This document shows positions 28,201 through 35,341 of a stretch of DNA of 64,000 bases, in pieces. This DNA comes from Peptoniphilus senegalensis JC140 (GTDB taxonomy: Bacteria; Bacillota; Clostridia; Tissierellales; Peptoniphilaceae). Position numbers and translations under genes: made by a program. The notes beneath the pieces were generated by a model. The model saw only the letters and a list, made by a program, of their open reading frames with translations, was not told where the DNA came from and searched no databases. Within the stretch, counting starts at the first letter, position 1, and each line of letters begins with the position of its first letter. The stretch lies in the NCBI RefSeq assembly GCF_000321025.1, contig NZ_HE610718.1, positions 293,568 to 357,567 on the forward strand. Reading direction: 5' to 3'.

Positions 28201-31200
28201 CTTGTGAGATCTATGTTCTGTACGATATACCTTTATATCTTCCAATTTATAAACCGGCCATTGTCCATTACCTGACCATTCAGCTATACTTGTATCTCCT
28301 TGATACCTTGTAGTCATCCAGTTGTATTGTAGAGTCTTGCTTGGATAAGTATTCTGTCCTAGAGGGTTCAAATAAGACATAACTGTTAGGTACCATTGTC
28401 CATCTCCGCCTTTATAGACATCTCTAAAGTAGTAGAATTGGGATTCTCCCCAAGCTTGGTCATAGTTTTCGTAGTCAGCCGTTATAGTTTTAGTTATAGT
28501 TTGTTCACCTGTTACGCCTGTTTGTCCCGGTTCTACAGTAACTGTAAACTCATAATTTCCAGAGTTTCGAGCGTAGTATTTATTGGGAATTATCCCTCTT
28601 AAGTTAAAACTTGCAACTGTAGTAGAATTTGGTTCTGTATTTTTATTAAATACATAGGTCAATAGATTTGTATTATAGTTGAAATATGGCTCTGCTATAT
28701 CTACACCCTTGGCATTTTTAATTTTTGGGAAATCGCCAAAATATTGAGTGAAATCCAGATTTCTATCAAATTGAATTTCAAATTTTGAACCAGGGTTTAC
28801 TGCTTGAACAGTTATATCTGCATGGTATTTTAATGATTCAAATCTATAGGCTTCCCATACTCCTTTTTTAACACCTATATCACCAGGTTCGTTTTCTTGA
28901 ATTTCAAGCCTTTGTTTAACATCTACTATCTTAGTTTTAATTTCAGGTCCTATCGCTTCCCCTTTTTCTATATAGTAATCCTCTCCATTTTGAGGTTTAC
29001 CTGAGCTACTTTCAAATTTTGCTTTGTATTTTACTTGTCCAGCTTCATCTACTGTTACTTCGAAATATACATCTGATTTTTTGTAGCCATCAGGTGCAGT
29101 TACTTCTCTTATATAATATTTTCCAGGGGCGTGTTTGCCAAAGTCAGCTTTACCATCTTCATCAGTGAATTTATTTGCTATTTCATTTCCTTCACTGTCG
29201 ATTAGCACAAACTGTGCTCCCGGTAGTCTTACTCTCTTCTTATCTTGAGTATAGGTATCGCCAAATTTTATAACTTCTATGGAACTTTTTTCAAATTCAT
29301 CATTTGTAATTGTTATTGTTGGTATTTGTTCGTCTTGTTGTCCTGCTTGTGCCTTCTCAACACTTGCATTAGCTACAAGTTTTGTTTGGTTTTGTGTATC
29401 TTCATTAGTCAACCATTCGTAGTAAACATTTGTAGAATCTGCTGCTCCAATATTAGTCTTAACTCTTACCAAGAATCCCCAATCATCTGCAAATCTTTCC
29501 TTAGGGAAGTAGATTTGATAGCCAGTTGTATTGGTAAATGGATCAGTTGTATTCGGAGCTCCAGTTATCCTATTCTTATTTGCTCTATTTATTACATTGT
29601 CGCCAAGCTCAAATATCTTTTGTTCTACATTTTGAGCTTCCATTGCAGATTTAACAGTTTCTCTTTGCCACTTTCCAACATCATATGCTTCTACATCTGT
29701 TACATTTGCTCCAGGTATAGAAATATTAAGTCTTGTATTTCTATCGGTTTGCCCACCTTGTCTTGGTGCAATCGGCTTTAGATAGATATAAAATTCTACA
29801 TTTCCATTTTCATCTACCTTGCCATAGTGCATAGAGTTCATATAATCTGGCCAGCTAGATGAACGGTCATTTTCTACAGTTTCTGTTTTCCCTGCTCCAA
29901 GGGATAGGACTGCGTTCTTTCCTGTTACTCTAATCTTTCCATCTTGAGATACAGATATAAATTTTAATTCTTCATCTAATTTGTATCCTGTCGGCGCTTT
30001 AGTTTCTTTTAGAGTATATTCGCCAGGTGTTACATTTATAAAGGCAGCTTCTCCCTTTTCATTTGTAGTTACATCTGTACTTTGATTTCCTAATAATCTA
30101 TATCTAGCTCCTTCAAGTTTTTTATTAGGGTCTTTGCTATCTACTTTTATTACTTTGAAAGATACAGGTTTGCCTTCTGTTACATCTATGGCAGAGTTTT
30201 GAATATAGTGAACCTTTAGATAATTGTTGTGGTAGTTTGCATTTTCATTATAAGTATATGTCTTGCCATTTAACTCTACTTGTGTCGGGTTGAACTCTTG
30301 GATAATCTTGTGCCCTCTCTTAGTTGCTTCTCCATTTTGTTCATTTATATCCCAATATCTTGCATTAGGTATAGTTACATATCTTTCTCTTACACCTTCT
30401 GCCCCTTCGTCTACAGTTACGCTTCCTATTTCGTTTCCTATATCATCTACTGCTTTAAAGGTTTGAGCAGGCATCTTTAACTGAGGATCAGGCAAACTCC
30501 AAATTTCATCTATATATAAATTTCTAAACTTGGATATTCTTACTCCTGACACATTGTAATCATTTGCTACTGTTGCATTCTTTAGGCTTGTGTCAAATTC
30601 ATATACAGCGATATTACCTACATCTTGAGTGCCAGCTGGATCTGATTCTTTAGTAGGCATATTGTTTAAAAGTTTTTGAGCTTCCTTTACAACCATCTTA
30701 CCAGTTGTTTTATCTAGCCCATAAACTTCCATCCTTCTAGACTCTATACTTTGCTCTCCACCTATTACTCTGTTTTCAAGGGGCATACCATTATTATTCT
30801 TTTCATCTGGAGATGAAATCCCGTCTGTTATAGTCCACTGTGCCTTATCATTTGCTAAAAATTTACCTTGAATAGTAGTTCTATTGTTTACACCAACACG
30901 AGTCGGTGTAGCTTCATTTATAGCTTCTTGTGTAAATCCTTTTTCAAAGTTATATCTGACAGCTCCAGCTTTATCTTTAGCTGTAAGATATACTGTAATA
31001 TCAATTAGATAATTTCCTTGTACATTATCTACCTTAGTGTAGAAATTATATAGAAGATCTCTGGTTGATTCCGTCAAAGTATGATGCTTTGAGTCAACTA
31101 TTCCAAGTTGTCCTATAATGTCATTATTATCTAATGTTACATCTTGATTGTTTAATTTTACCTTTTCAATTTGTCCAAGTCCTGAGCCTTTAACTGTTGT

Positions 31201-32859
31201 TAGATTTAGGTGGTAGCCCAGTGCTTGTAAATCTGTGTCTGAGTGAACTCTAACAGTCCAGTTAAAACCTGTCAATTTACTATCTTCAATAACTGGATCT
31301 GCATAAACATCTATAGGCACTTGGTAGTTTTGATCTTTTTTATCGTCAATAATTTTAATTACATCATCTCTACCTTGTTCGATTATTGTATTTACAGTGT
31401 TTCCATTTTTATCAACCACTACTGGTAGAAGAGATTTTGGCTTTTCAACTCCAAGACCTGAAACTCTATTTACAACGGTAAAATTCTTTTCTGGTGGAAT
31501 TTTTTCTATATTGTAATCTACATCTATATTTACAGGTAGATTTATATTTTCATCTATTTCAGTAACTATCTTGTAGCGAATAGTATTTGTAGCTTCATCA
31601 TAAGTTGGAGTAGCTATAGTTGTCCCATTGAATTTTATAGGAAGTAAACTTGATGGGTTTTTAACAGTTAATTTTTCATCAAGATGAAGGTCGAAATATT
31701 GTCCAACTCTTATAGGCCCTTGTCTAGTTGATGTATCAAATCTAGTTCTTATTGTGAATTTTTTGTTTTCAAGTGGACTTCCATTAGCTCTAACAGCCCT
31801 AAACATTCTAAATATTGAGGACTCTTGTTCTAATTCTGATTCTGCCGTCGGCATTTCTGCTATTTGAAGTCCTGCTTCCATTTCTTCTTCTGTAAGCTGA
31901 ACTTCTCTTTTTACGCCAGTTCCAAGATCATCTAATTCTAGTTTTGCATCTTCTCCTCTTGCGTCTTCTTCCAATCCCTTTGTTTCTTCATCCGCAAAGA
32001 AGTTTTTGATTTTATCAAGAACTCCTTCTTTTTCTTCTTCCTTAATATCGTTTTCTAATTTATTTGAATTTTCCTTTTCTAGACTAAGATCTGATTTGTT
32101 AACTGATTTGTCGAATTCTATTTTTATTTCAATATCCTTAAGACCTGTTGTTGATAATGTCAATTTGCCAGATGGCGCAAACAGTCCTTCTTTAATTTCT
32201 TTATTGACTATTATATTTTTGTCTTTAAGTATATCGTCATAAGTAAGAGTTTTTTTCTTGCCATTGAAATCTTCTACTTCGATTAAAAGACCTTGGCAAT
32301 CAATTTTGCCGCCACTATAAAGAGCTTTTACTTTATTCTTTACTCTCCAAGATTTGTAGCCACTTTGGATAGTTTCTTGGGCAAAGTCTTGATTGGCAAT
32401 TTCGCTTGCTCTTGCCTTTCTCTCTGCTTCTTGAGACTCTCTCAAGGCTTCCTCTAGTCTGGCTTCTGCTTCTTTTTCTCTCTTTGTACCTTCTTCTATA
32501 AGAGCCTTGTCTCTCTTTTCTTCTACAAGAGCTTTTTCTTCAAAAAGACTGCCAGAAGCTTTTTCTTCTTGTATTTTGTTGTTTTGTCTATCTGTAGATT
32601 TTTGGTTAGCTTGCTTTTCCTGCTCTACTTGTTTTTTTGCAGGAACTTCAAGCACTTTGGTTTCGTTTTCTTTCCGACTATTGCTGTCATCGGAAGGTCC
32701 CACTAATATAGACGTCTTGCTCTGATAGCCTCCATCGTTCTCACTATTTTGACTTGCCTCTGGCAACAAGGCCGCTGAAACAGCGACTGGGCTAAACACC
32801 TCCAAAACCATTAATAACGCCAATATAAGGCTAATAATTCTTCTTGATATGTCCTTCAT
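19210..32859 (-). CDS. Giant Cna-B repeat surface adhesin (probable pilus tip), YPWTG anchor
   Basis: 4549 residues, over ten times the size of a typical pilin. A signal peptide (about 1-30, ending AVSAA) is followed by a charged helical stretch (about 60-155) and adhesin-like beta domains. At least ten SpaA/Cna-B domains occur (for example LEGARYRLLG, LPGAQFVLID, LQGAKFKLTK, LEGASFTLNL, LAGAEFEVWY), separated by large modules. A VWA-like domain lies near 2380-2640, with a modified MIDAS (VDRSKDFSG). Three beta repeats resembling InlB B/bacterial repeat domains lie near 2755-2990. The anchor is YPWTGG, helix, SRKRRASYDE. It is the first gene of the pilus locus. Tip adhesin is the best call. 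Confidence 0.88.
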   Translation of the reverse strand: MKDISRRIISLILALLMVLEVFSPVAVSAALLPEASQNSENDGGYQSKTSILVGPSDDSNSRKENETKVLEVPAKKQVEQEKQANQKSTDRQNNKIQEEKASGSLFEEKALVEEKRDKALIEEGTKREKEAEARLEEALRESQEAERKARASEIANQDFAQETIQSGYKSWRVKNKVKALYSGGKIDCQGLLIEVEDFNGKKKTLTYDDILKDKNIIVNKEIKEGLFAPSGKLTLSTTGLKDIEIKIEFDKSVNKSDLSLEKENSNKLENDIKEEEKEGVLDKIKNFFADEETKGLEEDARGEDAKLELDDLGTGVKREVQLTEEEMEAGLQIAEMPTAESELEQESSIFRMFRAVRANGSPLENKKFTIRTRFDTSTRQGPIRVGQYFDLHLDEKLTVKNPSSLLPIKFNGTTIATPTYDEATNTIRYKIVTEIDENINLPVNIDVDYNIEKIPPEKNFTVVNRVSGLGVEKPKSLLPVVVDKNGNTVNTIIEQGRDDVIKIIDDKKDQNYQVPIDVYADPVIEDSKLTGFNWTVRVHSDTDLQALGYHLNLTTVKGSGLGQIEKVKLNNQDVTLDNNDIIGQLGIVDSKHHTLTESTRDLLYNFYTKVDNVQGNYLIDITVYLTAKDKAGAVRYNFEKGFTQEAINEATPTRVGVNNRTTIQGKFLANDKAQWTITDGISSPDEKNNNGMPLENRVIGGEQSIESRRMEVYGLDKTTGKMVVKEAQKLLNNMPTKESDPAGTQDVGNIAVYEFDTSLKNATVANDYNVSGVRISKFRNLYIDEIWSLPDPQLKMPAQTFKAVDDIGNEIGSVTVDEGAEGVRERYVTIPNARYWDINEQNGEATKRGHKIIQEFNPTQVELNGKTYTYNENANYHNNYLKVHYIQNSAIDVTEGKPVSFKVIKVDSKDPNKKLEGARYRLLGNQSTDVTTNEKGEAAFINVTPGEYTLKETKAPTGYKLDEELKFISVSQDGKIRVTGKNAVLSLGAGKTETVENDRSSSWPDYMNSMHYGKVDENGNVEFYIYLKPIAPRQGGQTDRNTRLNISIPGANVTDVEAYDVGKWQRETVKSAMEAQNVEQKIFELGDNVINRANKNRITGAPNTTDPFTNTTGYQIYFPKERFADDWGFLVRVKTNIGAADSTNVYYEWLTNEDTQNQTKLVANASVEKAQAGQQDEQIPTITITNDEFEKSSIEVIKFGDTYTQDKKRVRLPGAQFVLIDSEGNEIANKFTDEDGKADFGKHAPGKYYIREVTAPDGYKKSDVYFEVTVDEAGQVKYKAKFESSSGKPQNGEDYYIEKGEAIGPEIKTKIVDVKQRLEIQENEPGDIGVKKGVWEAYRFESLKYHADITVQAVNPGSKFEIQFDRNLDFTQYFGDFPKIKNAKGVDIAEPYFNYNTNLLTYVFNKNTEPNSTTVASFNLRGIIPNKYYARNSGNYEFTVTVEPGQTGVTGEQTITKTITADYENYDQAWGESQFYYFRDVYKGGDGQWYLTVMSYLNPLGQNTYPSKTLQYNWMTTRYQGDTSIAEWSGNGQWPVYKLEDIKVYRTEHRSHKVGEVTNNDNLPLSAGVRPEQDPYTYNLLLHEQINPDSYLRRSYNGFTLTYDPNQISNSGKVSAHSPLTIQTAPLSGKDGYLIEQTFKITDIDKFNSTWRLFYMSSGKRLRSAFASRANVNKAIAEQTEGEIPKYYKERIGLINEKYTPGNFKITKLNEANRNEKLPNATFALTDENGRTIYRTSDANGEINFTNIAPGRYTLKETKAPENFTLSNKEWQVTVFDDGNVRIREAGVTSSGASVYGKDLNISVTNKPTGKEFVVYKKDDKGQPLQGAKFKLTKQDGTLVEEVESDGNGIVKFTNNLTEGETYILEETLPPTGYKPLNKKWVIKVEDGKTKVYNYSESTGKEIKSILGEDGTEWVDVKNRITAGWNHYDNRWTGWAGNNEEARYLGTRIVAVNKTKKYAIQRFVINPESANIAETTIASIHREKPRDPNMTWYNGNAEYKIFTLDKPVTGLISDIRLADYNITDITAQVKSETEKSNYEPDRLKLTLPPMTTPIVIDVKVPYDSEEGGVGLGLDWLRGGNQIYWKSDFYEKVSYIKTTGPTKTQQGSIIGSYITEDSLDVTNEAKRFGFKLKKVKQGTEKSPIEGATFTLTGPNPLKDERLMTTKEDGTISFENLEKGTYTLVEKQAAPGYEKANTTWTVRITDTGKVFIKDNKLNPAGTALNAELSIADDTNTGANRSAKETVEKQTRMLKSALYGSSLKGKENSIVFKSEAEKKEDSVREKLNTIYGTEEFDKLYPNGISIKEMAMAAYTAPTTFDDGLEISDETVPAAQRGTDDLEQVSPYNIDSSNANISVSAGEVNTTDGSRDIKVKITPKTQQVGQNKSHWVLLVDRSKDFSGKNNLDNNINKFLTDLRTKADTPGAEVYISMIEYSATNNMNKLLVSKRNIKDFDNSATQYSYTMGTLEELPNSQYNLNEQNVTVRDYLSAVGIDRRNTNISDGAVNLENTVRANLDNLTNEAYDNKYAINFAAFNINNAVRNATGGDGYKKFRQFESMWAFYTKGYKRVYIHTDQESTELTGTKSDFANYINGNADYKKLYLTAKGKLKYNNKWIKPREVGPYVQKDILDPILNDTNNFASQGKEESLLKNGILNIATNDKVKLNSYSISKNGKVTENQTNPTTNSISKNISLGVGESLELDYKISLDQNAENNTEYTIHNLMTYKPDENAQAVNLDTMPLKTKKVGAAQKQYDVVIATLFNGKITANKSKANAGETITLTIKPDTGYKLDTLKYTDEDGIEHDIVGNSFTMPASNILIGAIFKKENQPQPTKHKIYTNPNGNGRIEVDKTEATEGEKVTFTLIPDAGNTITSLSVRTGSGEVTIIDGNYFIMPDADVSINATFKPSQQSGYSITIDPNIKNGQVTANQTIARKDTLITLNVVPDHGYELSAIKVTDAAGNNIDVDMQNKTFKMPASNVTVTATFRNPNDDTPGQGEIEITEGKLAQITNKQTGLDFKLFKRDLPGRKLPGAVFELVKTDKTYTTVDEGFGTLKGVSDEDGKVVFKNADGKVVNLGIGYYKITETNAPLGYKEEKTPWLVEVYEEKGQLKARYKGPDETPTTYVNSDKSKDTTSTNLATKDGIKYKSRITYINKEAKSFIQRIYIDTTAIRDTLNVQIIPQIKREEKDTPNKSPETLKEGVKTAYRSTYKLAKGTADEHELDEILRYHDLSKPDVSTVNTARWRPFNWGFDEDQLNLPPGVYFIDIEGFYDNKITKDDIGKIELNFEFYRGERKFQQAKGWNNAGEIIWEDVKNGTYQQGNLNLGYTAFNQSSTGQLGRTGGRIYPSLDQGKYTTIKTSVDIKPLYSAGKITEIDQGGLTVINDEETYNVTFSKHGRDDPNEPIGGEAVTKRRLEGAIFKLQKRVGNDYEDVKGSYIGSAFNGYFGFRGLKPGRYRLMEVKPPEGYKPIKEPVLFFTIETVSLISGQIVHPITGERISIDKVDFLFPQEGDPGYQSPGYKFGELKTRDVNGKEILLKDARNANLDTTKIINPKGGEVLLNKMKIQFPKTKVTKPGEPEPEEKTIFNITEIQITPTSNGYISLEYDKGNGIYQYVPEKSSSEKDGKLIDYVTSATAKNMGKIINEKPGKGSLTLNKVDETGTNITRTGLEPGARFKLTNTSSGSITFGTVGEDGTLKFEGLNLGTYKLQEETPPNGHINTGQVWHFTVGGKDLDPYQGEIKPTGSDLSDKITLESSEMHIERPDPDDKTGKTEKDSVVRPHSGHSLVFKNKFKLGKDIKINPGDYFVLKLSDSLSVNGIFPTGLDNLDIFADGVGTIAKANYDKEKGTITYTFTEYANAYNLVNFSNEISTFIDLYKVRNSTRNVDVGFGINNDTTKHTTVDVVYDLGKAEAGTAGQNMLNLASKIVYYNPETGEFVHYFYVNRKRQPASKFNFVYSSDQNLENVKVDYFLLKDNSQVNLPDDMPESFGVNEESVNYNKPVTIRAYSQLRNWEQISTRHYEGIATSDSYIYKVTGRVSDQNKSKYIGQGRLQATQDYYVNRYDSVYGFENQAVAKAELTIQAVNPSNKITFKKVDPKGNPLEGASFTLNLKDENGNFNDYQGGVQRSGKDGSFEFGKLKSGEYQLIEVTAPEGYHKQTGSLLNFRVSESGKIFKKVTITKEDGKEEIVEVEVTGNIPIVIENTKEQEIEFKKIDATTKEALAGAEFEVWYKKNAGDEYSKELVKMYQDNNGNKLVLNKDEKAPSGYTEVTKFTSGADGIVKFKFYDQGYYAIKEIKAPKGYIKQRDFLKEFRVLNGKAQTLEKSSKQGSVQTDNNIISSQTIEINEKDKTFKQRIILNPNQNEWRFDGGDTQLRLYENQWTVNTEGKKIRYAVLDENKSISDLKEGDFKDFNPRNSSANPLMYAVARMYGESNYTKPSSTNSEIYTNKSLVVEFTGNIGNSATSPISIKMDVNSDQWKYSELTYSLDYDKIGKEDKIYVDYQSTDPIQVENHKAEYPWTGGMGTLVFTVTGLVLMTAAVYVYSRKRRASYDE

Positions 32860-32929
32860 AATTATTCTCCTATCTCCAATCAGTCTTTGTCTATACTAGG
32901 ACTCTTTATTCTCTAGTATTGTTATGTAT

Positions 32930-32958
32930 ATTCTATAACACTTATCGTTTTTAAGCAA
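32930..32958 (-). promoter_or_regulatory. Candidate promoter of the giant adhesin
   Basis: On the minus strand TTGCTT (32953-32958), a 17-nt spacer and TAGAAT (32930-32935). It would give a leader of about 65 nt. The G10 tract lies about 110 nt upstream of the -35. Confidence 0.45.
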
Positions 32959-33060
32959 TAATGTTTTCCTGGATTTTTTCTACAATGCCTATTTTTAGCC
33001 TTTTTTCTAATAGTTGTCTTTTGTATAATTATTTAGTTTTATTTATGGTTATGGGTATTT

Positions 33061-33076
33061 TTGACACCCCCCCCCC
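33061..33076 (+). repeat. C10 homopolymer tract abutting a perfect TTGACA
   Basis: TTGACA at 33061-33066 is followed directly by ten C residues. On the minus strand this is a G10 tract about 210 nt before the adhesin start codon. Tracts this long in AT-rich DNA are prone to slipped-strand change and are a known basis for phase variation. Confidence 0.85.
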
Positions 33077-33346
33077 TATCTATTTTTAGCCATTCTCATT
33101 TTTTCGTTTATTACATTTTTTAAATAAATATAGCTTTTTTATATATTTTTTTGTTCGATAAAAAATACAATTTTAATCAGAAATTTTTTTATTTTTTTGA
33201 ATTTTTTTATCTGTATTTTGTGTTTTCTTTTTATTTTTGTCGATAAAAGCTACTAAATGATTAAGATAAATGTTTTTTTATTGTTAATGTTATTCTTCAA
33301 CTATTCATATTTACAATTAATAATGTACAATTCTTTTCTGCACAAT

Positions 33347-33387
33347 AAAAAAGATGCAGTTTTGATTTATGTCTATAAACTGCATCT
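33347..33387 (-). terminator. Terminator of the MacAB-like operon
   Basis: On the minus strand AGATGCAGTTT and AAACTGCATCT form a perfect 11-bp stem followed by six U residues, 18 nt after the permease stop codon. Confidence 0.88.
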
Positions 33388-33404
33388 AAACTCTTTATTC
33401 AAAT

Positions 33405-34658
33405 TTATTCGTATCTCAAGGCTTCGATTGGGTCCATCTTTGCTGCTTTATTTGCTGGATAATAGCCAAAGAATATTCCTATTAACATGGAAAATCCTAC
33501 TGCTACTATTATTGAAGCTATGGAAGGAAGTGTCCTTGCCTTTAACAGAGTTGAACCTACTAATCCTATTAGTGTACCAAGTGCTATACCAAAAGTTCCA
33601 CCAATTATACAAATTATTATGGATTCTATTATAAATTGTTTTCGTATATCGCCCCTCGTCGCTCCCAAGGCTTTTCTTATACCTATTTCTTTTGTCCTTT
33701 CTGTAACTGATACTAGAAGTATATTCATTACTCCAATGCCGCCTACTAAAAGTGATATGGCTGCAATTGCTCCTATTGCCATTTGGATTGATGCCATGGC
33801 GTTATTCATCTGTGCTATTTCGCTTTTTGCTGAATAAAAGGCTACTTCTGCTCTAGGATTATCGGCATAAAATTTTGAATTTAATTCATCAACTATTGAT
33901 TTTGCCTCTTCTTCTATGGTGTCGGAGTTTTTTAGGGTCAAGGCTAAGTCGTAGTAAACTGTTCTAGGTTCACTTAAAAGTTCTCTGTCGCCTGTTGTTC
34001 TTGGTATATATACTGTCGAGTTTGAGCCATTTATGGATTGACCCATTACGGACATTTCTTCATACTCATAGACTCCAATAATCGTCGCGACTATTAGCTT
34101 GCCGTTGACTTCAATTCTTGCCTCTCTACCCAAGGCTTCTGGTGCAGTAACTTTATAGACTTTCTCTAAAACCTTGTCTGATATTACTGCTACTGATTTG
34201 CCACGGGCTACATCTTCTTCGTTTAAAAATCTGCCCGCAATCATCTTTAGTTTAAAAAGATTTTTTTCGCCCTCAGATGTGGAACTTATGGATACTGCTT
34301 CTTTGTTTCTACCTTCTTTTACATAGCCTTGTCCACTTTCTCCATGATAGATTAACTCCTCTATTCTCCTGCCCTTTTGAGCCTCTAAATATTTTAGTAT
34401 ATCTTCTGTGAAGAAATCACTTTCATTTAATTCGCCGCCGTCATAATCTGCGTTTTTTGGTTTTACATAGAATTGGACTGCTGTGTTGGCTATGGAGTCA
34501 AAGGCTTTGTTCACTGATTTTGTCAGTGCGTCGCCTATTGTTGTTATTCCTATTACTGAGCCTATGCCAATGATTATGCCTAACATGGTCAAAAAAGATC
34601 TTAATTTATTTGATTTTAGTCCTTCCAAGGAGAGTTTTATTGTTTCTAATATGTCCAT
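33405..34658 (-). CDS. MacB/FtsX-type ABC transporter permease
   Basis: 417 residues. One N-terminal helix (FLTMLGIIIGIGSVIGI), a large extracellular MacB-PCD domain, and three C-terminal helices with the ERTKEIGIRKALGATRGDI signature of FtsX/MacB permeases. It overlaps the ATPase gene by one base (34658) and ends the three-gene efflux operon. In Gram-positives such systems export antimicrobial peptides or other stress compounds, or act in resistance; the substrate is unknown. Confidence 0.93.
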   Translation of the reverse strand: MDILETIKLSLEGLKSNKLRSFLTMLGIIIGIGSVIGITTIGDALTKSVNKAFDSIANTAVQFYVKPKNADYDGGELNESDFFTEDILKYLEAQKGRRIEELIYHGESGQGYVKEGRNKEAVSISSTSEGEKNLFKLKMIAGRFLNEEDVARGKSVAVISDKVLEKVYKVTAPEALGREARIEVNGKLIVATIIGVYEYEEMSVMGQSINGSNSTVYIPRTTGDRELLSEPRTVYYDLALTLKNSDTIEEEAKSIVDELNSKFYADNPRAEVAFYSAKSEIAQMNNAMASIQMAIGAIAAISLLVGGIGVMNILLVSVTERTKEIGIRKALGATRGDIRKQFIIESIIICIIGGTFGIALGTLIGLVGSTLLKARTLPSIASIIVAVGFSMLIGIFFGYYPANKAAKMDPIEALRYE

Positions 34659-35341
34659 TAAATCTCCTCCAAGTTTCCATCATTCATTTTGTAAATTCTG
34701 CTTGCCTCTTTTGCCAATTCAAGGTTGTGGGTTATGATTATTATTGTCCTCTTCTCCACTTCGTTTAGCTTGTGAAATAAATCCATGACATTTCTTCCAG
34801 TTTTGGAATCCAATGCCCCTGTTGGCTCATCTGCCAATATTATATCTGGATTATTTGCCATTGCCCTTGCTATTGCCACTCTCTGCTTTTGTCCTCCTGA
34901 TAATTCGTTGGGAAGATGATCCATTCTGTCCTTCATCTCAACTACTTCAAGAAGCCTTTCTGCACGCTCTGCCCTCTCTTTTTTTGAAATCCCTGCATAA
35001 GTCATGGGGAGCTCTACATTTTTGAGGGCATTTGACCTTGGTATGAGGTTGAAGTTTTGAAAGACAAAACCAATTTTTTTGGAGCGATAGGCTGAAAGTT
35101 CGCTGTCCTTTAGGCTGGAGATGTCAACTTTATTTAATTCATAGTAGCCTGATGTCTGTCTGTCCAAGAGTCCAATTATATTCATAAGAGTCGATTTTCC
35201 TGAGCCTGATTGCCCTACGACAGATACAAACTCGCCCTCGTTTACATCAAAGTTTATGCCATGAAGGATTTCAAGTTCATTTTCTTTTCCTATATTAAAG
35301 GATTTTTTGATGCCCTCCATTTTTATTAGCTTATTTTTCAT
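34658..35341 (-). CDS. MacB/LolD-type ABC transporter ATPase
   Basis: About 227 residues. Walker A is [12 protein letters not shown], the signature is [14 protein letters not shown], Walker B is [12 protein letters not shown], and a switch His lies in [10 protein letters not shown]. The start at 35341 ([10 protein letters not shown]) has GGAG 7 nt upstream and overlaps the adaptor gene by 11 nt. It energises the adjacent permease. Confidence 0.95.
   Translation of the reverse strand: MKNKLIKMEGIKKSFNIGKENELEILHGINFDVNEGEFVSVVGQSGSGKSTLMNIIGLLDRQTSGYYELNKVDISSLKDSELSAYRSKKIGFVFQNFNLIPRSNALKNVELPMTYAGISKKERAERAERLLEVVEMKDRMDHLPNELSGGQKQRVAIARAMANNPDIILADEPTGALDSKTGRNVMDLFHKLNEVEKRTIIIITHNLELAKEASRIYKMNDGNLEEI

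Larger units (their letters stand above)
32860..33346. other. Intergenic region upstream of the giant adhesin
   Basis: About 490 nt, very AT-rich, without a credible gene. It holds the candidate adhesin promoter, a C10 tract (33067-33076) adjoining TTGACA, two copies of CTATTTTTAGCC (32989-33000 and 33080-33091), and two copies of TCGATAAAA (near 33155 and 33241). The far end is the terminator of the efflux operon. Confidence 0.6.

Noticed and set aside
29245..29781. Plus-strand ORF of 178 codons inside the giant adhesin
   Set aside because: Antisense to a continuous real gene, Cys/Ser/Tyr/Ile-rich shadow composition, no ribosome site.
33257..33634. Plus-strand ORF of 125 codons downstream of the C10 tract
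   Set aside because: Most of it is antisense to the MacB permease, it runs through a terminator hairpin, and its Leu/Phe-rich content is that of a shadow frame.
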